Positions 6,124 to 10,074 of a stretch of DNA of 10,074 nt are shown piece by piece. Made by a program: the position numbers and the translations under genes. The notes beneath the pieces were generated by a model. That model worked only from the letters and a program-made list of their open reading frames with translations. It made no database searches and was not told the DNA's origin. Numbering within the stretch: position 1 is the stretch's first letter; the number at the start of each line of letters is the position of its first letter. Origin of the DNA: Actinomycetes bacterium (GTDB lineage Bacteria; Actinomycetota; Actinomycetes; Mycobacteriales; Mycobacteriaceae); assembly GCA_023417985.1 (NCBI GenBank), contig JAEZDV010000137.1:1-10074 (forward strand), read 5' to 3'.

Positions 6124-6846
6124 ATGACCGCGAAATCCGGGGCGCTCGGTTCTGCAGAACGGGCGGTACCGAACTTCGCGAGCTGGCGGGAGTTCGGGCC
6201 GCTCGAACTCGACCCCATCCTCACCCACGCGTTGGACGCGTTCAGCGAGAGCGGTTTCCACGGCACCACCGTCCGCGACCTCGCCGGCCGGGTCGGCGTC
6301 ACGGTACCGGCGCTGTACTACCACTACGCGAGCAAGGAAGCCGTTCTCGTCACGCTGCTCGACGCCGCGGTCCACGATCTCCTCGGCCGCGTCACCGCCG
6401 CTGTGGTGGACGGCGGCGGTGATGTGGTCGCCCGATTCGCCAACGCGGTCGACGCGATCGTGCTCAACATGACGCACCGGGTCAAGCAGTCGGCGCTCGA
6501 TTCCGAGGTGCGGCACATTTCACCCGACAACCGCCGGGCCTACGCTGCGACACGCAAACGCCTGGAAACGATCATGTGCGGCTTGGTGCGCGACGGTTCG
6601 GATGCGCGGGTGTTCGACGTCGGCGACACAGAAGAGACGGTGCGGGCACTGCTCGGCATGTGTAGGTCCGTCGCCCGCTGGTACCAGCTCGACGGCCCGC
6701 TGACGGCGGACGAGGTGGCCCGCCGCTACACCGCGATCGCACTGCGCATCGTGGGATACGACCCTGACACCCTCCGGGAGACGAACGCAGATGAAGCGCA
6801 CCTTGTTCGAAGCCGATCACGAGGCGTACCGCGGGACGGTGCGTGA
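6124..6846 (+). CDS. TetR-family transcriptional regulator, KstR2-like (TetR2)
   Basis: A 240-residue repressor paralogous to the one at 2358-3032. The HTH domain runs from LELDPILTHALDAF through GTTVRDLAGRVGVTVPALYYHYASKEAVL (about residues 28-76). The C-terminal half shares SP.NR..Y.A and ALLGMC.S..RWY with the paralogue and ends in GPLTADEVARRYTAIALRIVG, a KstR2-like tail; an acyl-CoA-type ligand is inferred. I chose ATG 6124 because GGGAGG lies about 8 nt upstream and the conserved region starts soon after; GTG 6088 in frame is an alternative. The last 19 codons or so overlap the acyl-CoA dehydrogenase gene, and the 20 residues after the conserved IVGYD look unstructured. It follows the HSD10-like gene by 63 nt with no obvious promoter, so it may be co-transcribed with the genes it regulates. 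Confidence 0.88.
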   Translation: MTAKSGALGSAERAVPNFASWREFGPLELDPILTHALDAFSESGFHGTTVRDLAGRVGVTVPALYYHYASKEAVLVTLLDAAVHDLLGRVTAAVVDGGGDVVARFANAVDAIVLNMTHRVKQSALDSEVRHISPDNRRAYAATRKRLETIMCGLVRDGSDARVFDVGDTEETVRALLGMCRSVARWYQLDGPLTADEVARRYTAIALRIVGYDPDTLRETNADEAHLVRSRSRGVPRDGA

Positions 6847-7948
6847 ATTCCTCGCCCGCGAGGTCGAACCGAATTACGAACGCTGGGAGGAAGACCGGCT
6901 CATCGATCGCTCCGCGTACCGGTCGGCGGGAGCGGCAGGACTCCTGGGCCTCGGCGTTCCCGAGGAATTCGGTGGATCGGGTGTCACCGACTACCGGTTC
7001 CGCTACGTGGTGCAGGAGGAGATCGCCCGAACCAACACCACTTCGTTCGGCGCGACGCTGGCGCTCCAGGACGACATCGCGATCCCGTACGTGACGCATC
7101 TGGGGAACGAGGAGCAGAAAGCCCGGTGGCTGCCTCGCATGGCGAGCGGCGAACTGATCGGTGCGATCGCCATGACCGAGCCCGGCGCAGGCTCCGATCT
7201 CCAGGGCGTCAAGACCACCGCGGTGCGCGAGGGCGACGAGTGGATCATCAACGGCCGGAAGACGTTCATCACCAACGGTATCCATTCCGATCTGGTGATC
7301 GTGGTGTGCCGCACCGATCCCGGCGCCGGGTCGCGCGGATTCTCGCTGATCGTCGTCGAGCGGGACACTTCCGGTTTCAGCAGGGGACGCAAGCTGCACA
7401 AGGTGGGACTCGCCGCGCAGGACACGGCGGAGCTGGTGTTCGAGGATGCCCGGGTCCCGGCGGAAAACCTGCTGGGCACGGAGGGTCGCGGTTTCGTCCA
7501 CCTGATGGAGAACCTGCCACTCGAGCGGATCGGTATCGCGGTCTCGGCGGTCACCGCGGCACGTGTCGCGTACGAGTGGACGGCGCGGTACGTGTTCGAG
7601 CGCAAAGCATTCGGCAAGCCGATCGGCGACCTGCAGAACACACGCTTCGCGCTCGCCGAGATGCTCACCGAAATCGAGATCACCGAATCGCATGTGGATC
7701 GATGCGTTCTCGCGCTCGATGCCGGGGAATTGACCCCGGTCGACGCGTCGAAAGCCAAGTGGTGGGCCACCGAACTGCAGAAGCGCGTCGTCGATCGGAG
7801 CGTTCAACTGCACGGTGGATACGGCTACATGATGGAGTATCCGATCGGCCGCGCCTATGTCGACGCCCGGATCCAGACCATCTACGGCGGCACGACCGAG
7901 GTCATGAAGGAGATCATCGGCCGGGACATCGCCGCCCGATTCGCGTAA
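6791..7948 (+). CDS. Acyl-CoA dehydrogenase, long-chain (LCAD) type
   Basis: A 385-residue FAD-dependent enzyme forming trans-2-enoyl-CoA, the first beta-oxidation step, passing electrons to ETF. Visible signatures are the MTEPGAGSD block (128-136), WIINGRKTFITNG (151-163), ERKAFGKPIGDLQ (270-282), QLHGGYGYMMEYPIGRAY (339-356) and IYGGTTEVMKEIIGR (364-378). The YGGT stretch lacks the catalytic Glu found as YEGT in short- and medium-chain enzymes. Glu262 in AYEWTARYV aligns with the alternative base of LCAD and isovaleryl-CoA dehydrogenase, placing it in the LCAD branch. ATG 6791 lies 56 nt inside the 3' end of tetR2 in another frame, with GGAG about 10 nt upstream. The start is supported by the typical N-terminus FEADHEAYRGTVREFLAREVEP. 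It probably forms an operon with the SDR that follows after 40 nt. Exact chain length or branching preference is unknown. Confidence 0.94.
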   Translation: MKRTLFEADHEAYRGTVREFLAREVEPNYERWEEDRLIDRSAYRSAGAAGLLGLGVPEEFGGSGVTDYRFRYVVQEEIARTNTTSFGATLALQDDIAIPYVTHLGNEEQKARWLPRMASGELIGAIAMTEPGAGSDLQGVKTTAVREGDEWIINGRKTFITNGIHSDLVIVVCRTDPGAGSRGFSLIVVERDTSGFSRGRKLHKVGLAAQDTAELVFEDARVPAENLLGTEGRGFVHLMENLPLERIGIAVSAVTAARVAYEWTARYVFERKAFGKPIGDLQNTRFALAEMLTEIEITESHVDRCVLALDAGELTPVDASKAKWWATELQKRVVDRSVQLHGGYGYMMEYPIGRAYVDARIQTIYGGTTEVMKEIIGRDIAARFA

Positions 7949-7975
7949 TCCACAGCTCGGTGTCATCCCGAGACG

Positions 7976-7988
7976 GGAGAGGATCTCC
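7976..7988 (+). promoter_or_regulatory. Hairpin containing the ribosome binding site of the second SDR
   Basis: GGAGAGGATCTCC directly precedes the ATG at 7989. GGAGA (7976-7980) pairs perfectly with TCTCC (7984-7988) around a 3-nt loop. The purine-rich arm and loop are the Shine-Dalgarno sequence, so the small stem could lower initiation. The stem is short and may be open in vivo. Confidence 0.35.
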
Positions 7989-8747
7989 ATGTTCGATCTG
8001 ACAGGTACACGTGCGCTGGTGACCGGCGGCTCGGCCGGGCTCGGCCTCGGTATGGCGCGGGGTCTCGCGCGTGCCGGCGCCGACCTCGCGCTCTGGGGAC
8101 GCGACACCGCCAAACTCGAGCGTGCGGCCGAGGAACTGCGTGGTCTCGGCGGCCGGGTAGCGATCCGCTCGGTCGACGTGTCCGACGAGCAGGCCGTCAC
8201 GGACGGGGTCGCGGCGGCGGTCGACGAACTCGGTGGGCTGGACACGGTGGTCGTGAACGCGGGAATCGGTGCCGGTCTGCAGAAGTTCCACGAGTCGTCG
8301 ACCGAGCAGTATCGGAAGGTCATGGGCACCAATGCCGAAGGTGCCTACTTCACCTTGCGGGAGACGTCGAAGGTGCTGGTGGATCAAGGCACCGGAGGGT
8401 CGATCATCGTGACGTCCAGTCTCGGCGCGTTGCAGGGCGCCGGACGAAACCAGGCGTACGGCGCGAGCAAGGCCGCGGTGCTCGCTCTCGCGAACGGGTG
8501 CGCCGTAGAACTCGCGCGATACGGGATCCGGGTCAACAGCGTGCTGCCGGGCTGGATCGCGACCGACATGACCGGGCCCCTGCAGCAATCGGACGTCTTC
8601 AACAGCAACGTCATTTCCCGCGTGCCGCTCGGACGTTGGGGCCGCCCGGAGGATTTCGAGGGAATCGCCGTGTATCTCGCGAGCGACGCATCTTCGTTCC
8701 AGACCGGCAGTGCCACGGTGATCGACGGCGGCTACAGCATGTTCTGA
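7989..8747 (+). CDS. Short-chain dehydrogenase/reductase, FabG-like
   Basis: A 252-residue classical SDR. TGGSAGLG at 12-19 binds the cofactor; Arg38 in WGRD after the second strand suggests NADP(H) preference, unlike the HSD10-like paralogue at 5299. N90-A-G, Asn115, Ser143, and Y157-x3-K161 form the active site, and the tail ends in the usual VIDGGYSMF. FabG-like sequences of this type act on many 3-keto/3-hydroxy substrates, sugars and alcohols, so the exact reaction cannot be assigned. Location suggests a CoA-linked or upstream alcohol/ketone substrate of the same pathway. It starts 40 nt after the acyl-CoA dehydrogenase, with a strong but hairpin-embedded ribosome binding site, and is probably the last gene of the operon begun at 4060, since the next gene has its own promoter. 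Confidence 0.92.
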   Translation: MFDLTGTRALVTGGSAGLGLGMARGLARAGADLALWGRDTAKLERAAEELRGLGGRVAIRSVDVSDEQAVTDGVAAAVDELGGLDTVVVNAGIGAGLQKFHESSTEQYRKVMGTNAEGAYFTLRETSKVLVDQGTGGSIIVTSSLGALQGAGRNQAYGASKAAVLALANGCAVELARYGIRVNSVLPGWIATDMTGPLQQSDVFNSNVISRVPLGRWGRPEDFEGIAVYLASDASSFQTGSATVIDGGYSMF

Positions 8748-8787
8748 TCGCGTCGATCGAACGGACGAGGCGGCGGGTCGATCAGGT

Positions 8788-8793
8788 TACGGT
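8788..8793 (+). promoter_or_regulatory. Putative -10 element for leaderless PPOX-class gene transcript
   Basis: TACGGT fits TAnnnT and ends exactly 7 nt before the ATG at 8801, the same spacing as at pheA. The intervening GAGGCGC is only a weak ribosome binding site. Leaderless initiation is inferred. Confidence 0.45.
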
Positions 8794-8800
8794 GAGGCGC

Positions 8801-9202
8801 ATGGACGTCCGGCGCCGCGTCACCGAAGCCCGGGTGGCCCGCCTGGCCACCGCAGACGGATCCGGCGAACCCCACCTGGTCCCGATCGTGTTCGCCCTCG
8901 ACGGCGAAGCGATTCACACCTGCGTCGACGACAAGCCGAAGACCACCCGGCAGCTGAGGCGACTCGCCGACATCGCAGCGAACCCGCGCGTGAGCGTACT
9001 GGTCGACCACTACAGCGACGACTGGTCGCAGCTGTGGTGGGTTCGCGTCGACGGCATCGCCACCGTCCACGACGCGGACACCGATGCGGGCGCCGCCGGC
9101 CTCGACGCGCTGGCCCGCAAGTACGTGCAGTACCGGTCGAAACGCCCACCGGGACCGGTGATCACCATCGACCGGCTGCGCTGGCGATCCTGGTCGGCGT
9201 GA
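8801..9202 (+). CDS. PPOX-class F420-dependent oxidoreductase, Rv0121c-like
   Basis: A 133-residue split-beta-barrel flavin/F420-binding protein of the pyridoxamine-phosphate-oxidase superfamily, probably a cytosolic dimer. The pattern ARVARLATADGSGEPHLVPIVFAL at the N-terminus, then KPKTTRQLRRLADIAANPRVSVLVDHYSDDWSQLWWVRVDG (about residues 45-85), matches the family typified by M. tuberculosis Rv0121c (TIGR03668). These proteins are proposed to use coenzyme F420; the physiological substrate is unknown. The KPKTTR segment is in the usual cofactor-phosphate/polyglutamate contact region. ATG 8801 was chosen over upstream in-frame codons because homology begins there and a -10 hexamer sits at leaderless distance. 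It lies 53 nt after the SDR and is probably a separate transcription unit. Confidence 0.87.
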   Translation: MDVRRRVTEARVARLATADGSGEPHLVPIVFALDGEAIHTCVDDKPKTTRQLRRLADIAANPRVSVLVDHYSDDWSQLWWVRVDGIATVHDADTDAGAAGLDALARKYVQYRSKRPPGPVITIDRLRWRSWSA

Positions 9203-9217
9203 CACTCGCGCTGGTCC

Positions 9218-9223
9218 TACGAT
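9218..9223 (+). promoter_or_regulatory. Putative -10 element for leaderless Nudix gene transcript
   Basis: TACGAT is a strong TAnnnT -10 hexamer ending 6 nt before the ATG at 9230, and there is no Shine-Dalgarno sequence in the gap (GGGCCG). A GTGACA at 9199-9204 resembles a -35 but the 13-nt spacer is too short. Leaderless translation is inferred. Confidence 0.5.
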
Positions 9224-9229
9224 GGGCCG

Positions 9230-9640
9230 ATGGCCGATTCCCCCGACAACTTCATCCGCGTCAGTGCGGTCGTGCTCCGCGATGCGGAGGGACAGGTGCT
9301 GACGGTACGGAAGCGCAACACCTCCCGGTTCATGCTCCCCGGGGGTAAGCCCGAACCCGGTGAGTCGGCGGCCGAGGCGGCGGTGCGCGAGTGCGCGGAA
9401 GAGGTCGGCGCCACGCTCGATCCGGCTGCGCTCCGGCCGATCGGGGTCTTCCTGGCCGATGCGGCCAACGAGCCCGGCTGGAAGATCGAGGGGACGGTGT
9501 TCGAGCATCCGTTCGTCGGCGTCGCGGGTATCGCGTCGGAGATCGAGGAAATGCGGTGGCTGGACCCGTCGTGCCTGCCGCTGCCCGGCGATCTCGCTCC
9601 GCTGCTCGAGCACTTCGTCCTCCCGGCGATCGCGCCCTGA
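9230..9640 (+). CDS. Nudix hydrolase
   Basis: A 136-residue protein with one Nudix domain that hydrolyses a nucleoside diphosphate linked to another moiety, using divalent metal. The Nudix box is complete: G39-x5-E45-x7-R53-E54-x2-E57-E58-x-G60, within GGKPEPGESAAEAAVRECAEEVGA, so it should be catalytically active. The N-terminal strand FIRVSAVVLRDAEGQVLTVRK and LPGGKPE preceding the box are typical of small MutT-like members. Candidates include damaged NTPs, ADP-ribose or similar nucleotides; the sequence does not decide. ATG 9230 begins 27 nt after the PPOX gene stop and appears to have its own leaderless promoter. Confidence 0.92.
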   Translation: MADSPDNFIRVSAVVLRDAEGQVLTVRKRNTSRFMLPGGKPEPGESAAEAAVRECAEEVGATLDPAALRPIGVFLADAANEPGWKIEGTVFEHPFVGVAGIASEIEEMRWLDPSCLPLPGDLAPLLEHFVLPAIAP

Positions 9641-9694
9641 CGGTTTCTCGGACAGCGGAAGTCGCATTCCCGGATCGGTATTGCGCGGTTCTCG

Positions 9695-9709
9695 ACATTC
9701 GGGAAATGT
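9695..9709 (+). promoter_or_regulatory. Palindrome upstream of the ABM gene, possible operator
   Basis: ACATTCGGGAAATGT has perfect 5-bp arms (ACATT / AATGT) around a 5-nt centre, 45 nt before the ABM start codon. It lies in the only sizeable gap here (9641-9754, 114 nt), which also carries TTCCCG at 9667-9672, the inverse of the CGGGAA at 9700-9705. No convincing promoter hexamer pair was found. The regulator is unknown. Confidence 0.25.
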
Positions 9710-9754
9710 GGGCTGGGTAACCGCATGCACCACGCTCGTACGGAAGGACTCTTC

Positions 9755-10042
9755 ATGGCGCTCACCGCTCTGCTCGAACTCGAATTCAAGGCCGATGCGC
9801 TCGACGACGCGAAGACGGTCATGGACCGCGTGCTCGGCGAGACCCGCGCGTTCGACGGGTGCGACGGCATCGAAATTCTGGTGGACCGGACCAACGAGGC
9901 GCACTGGGTCGTCGTCGAGAAGTGGCGTTCGGCCGAGCACGACGCCGCCTACCGCAAGTTCCGGGCGGGCGAGGGTGCCATCACCGATCTCGGTCCTTTG
10001 CTCGCGGGAGCGCCGAAGCTCACGCAGTTCACGACTCTCTGA
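9755..10042 (+). CDS. Antibiotic biosynthesis monooxygenase (ABM) domain protein
   Basis: A 95-residue ferredoxin-like alpha/beta-barrel protein of the ABM superfamily, usually a dimer. Family features are the opening beta strand ALTALLELEFKADA, the helix DDAKTVMDRVLGETRAFDGCDGIEIL, the second-strand HWVVVEKWRSAEHDAAYRKF block (VEKW plus H) and a C-terminal PLLAGAPKLTQFTTL. Members include quinol monooxygenases, YgiN-like enzymes and heme-degrading proteins, and many have no known activity; no residues here settle the substrate. An in-frame ATG at 9725 exists, but GGAAGGA (9742-9748) sits at ideal distance from ATG 9755, and the added ten residues do not look like family sequence. It lies 114 nt after the Nudix gene. 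The 32 nt after its stop, to the window end, hold nothing I can identify. Confidence 0.88.
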   Translation: MALTALLELEFKADALDDAKTVMDRVLGETRAFDGCDGIEILVDRTNEAHWVVVEKWRSAEHDAAYRKFRAGEGAITDLGPLLAGAPKLTQFTTL

Positions 10043-10074
10043 CAGATCCCGGGCAACGAGAACAGCGTGGGACC

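Noticed and set aside
4585..6516. 643-codon open frame on the minus strand
   Set aside because: It lies antisense to thiolase, SDR and tetR2, all with clear catalytic or HTH motifs; its product is low-complexity and unlike any family.
6572..8332. 586-codon open frame on the minus strand
   Set aside because: Antisense shadow of the acyl-CoA dehydrogenase and SDR genes; no recognisable domain.
8746..8758. GATCG-CGT-CGATC repeat at the end of the second SDR gene
   Set aside because: A 5-bp stem made of the very common GATCG word, no T tract; likely chance.
8732..9940. 402-codon open frame on the minus strand
   Set aside because: Antisense to three well-supported small genes with complete motifs; a composition artefact.
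1..10074. Search for CRISPR repeats, tRNA/rRNA, transposase genes, phage genes or defence-system domains
   Set aside because: No regularly spaced repeats, no cloverleaf or rRNA signature, and no transposase, integrase, nuclease or helicase motif was seen in any supported gene.

Overview
This is a GC-rich, densely coding window typical of a mycolic-acid actinobacterium. The pheA / histidine-phosphatase pair resembles the Mycobacterium tuberculosis Rv3838c-Rv3837c pair. Together with the F420-type oxidoreductase, KstR2-like TetR proteins and FadA6-like thiolase, it suggests Rhodococcus, Nocardia or a close relative; the genus is not proven. All coding genes are on the + strand except one enoyl-CoA hydratase/isomerase gene. 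I see no tRNA, rRNA, CRISPR array, insertion sequence or phage gene.

Layout. Bases 1-570 hold the 3' end of an unrecognised gene. Bases 628-2201 hold prephenate dehydratase (pheA, phenylalanine synthesis) and a two-histidine phosphatase 2 nt behind it. Bases 2358-8747 form a catabolic island: tetR1, a convergent echA-type gene, a 238-nt divergent promoter region, then thiolase, an HSD10-like short-chain dehydrogenase (SDR), tetR2, a long-chain-type acyl-CoA dehydrogenase and a second SDR. Bases 8801-10042 hold three small genes: a PPOX-class F420-dependent protein, a Nudix hydrolase and an antibiotic-biosynthesis-monooxygenase-fold (ABM) protein.

How the genes fit together. The island carries an acyl-CoA dehydrogenase, a crotonase-fold enzyme, a 3-hydroxyacyl-CoA-dehydrogenase-like SDR and a thiolase, so it is close to a whole beta-oxidation spiral with two regulators. 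No CoA ligase or transporter is present. The crotonase-fold enzyme lacks both hydratase glutamates and looks like an isomerase, so the hydration step may be done by another protein. The two TetR proteins are clearly paralogous and share KstR2-like C-terminal features. A GATAGGT-type box recurs in the divergent promoter region and, in a related form, upstream of tetR1; it is a candidate operator.

Gene expression. pheA, the PPOX gene and the Nudix gene each have a TAnnnT -10 hexamer ending 6-7 nt before the start codon, the layout of leaderless transcripts in actinobacteria. tetR2 and the acyl-CoA dehydrogenase gene overlap by 56 nt. Overall this looks like an ordinary metabolic chromosome region with a possibly undescribed acyl-CoA degradation module; I see no defence or other exotic system.
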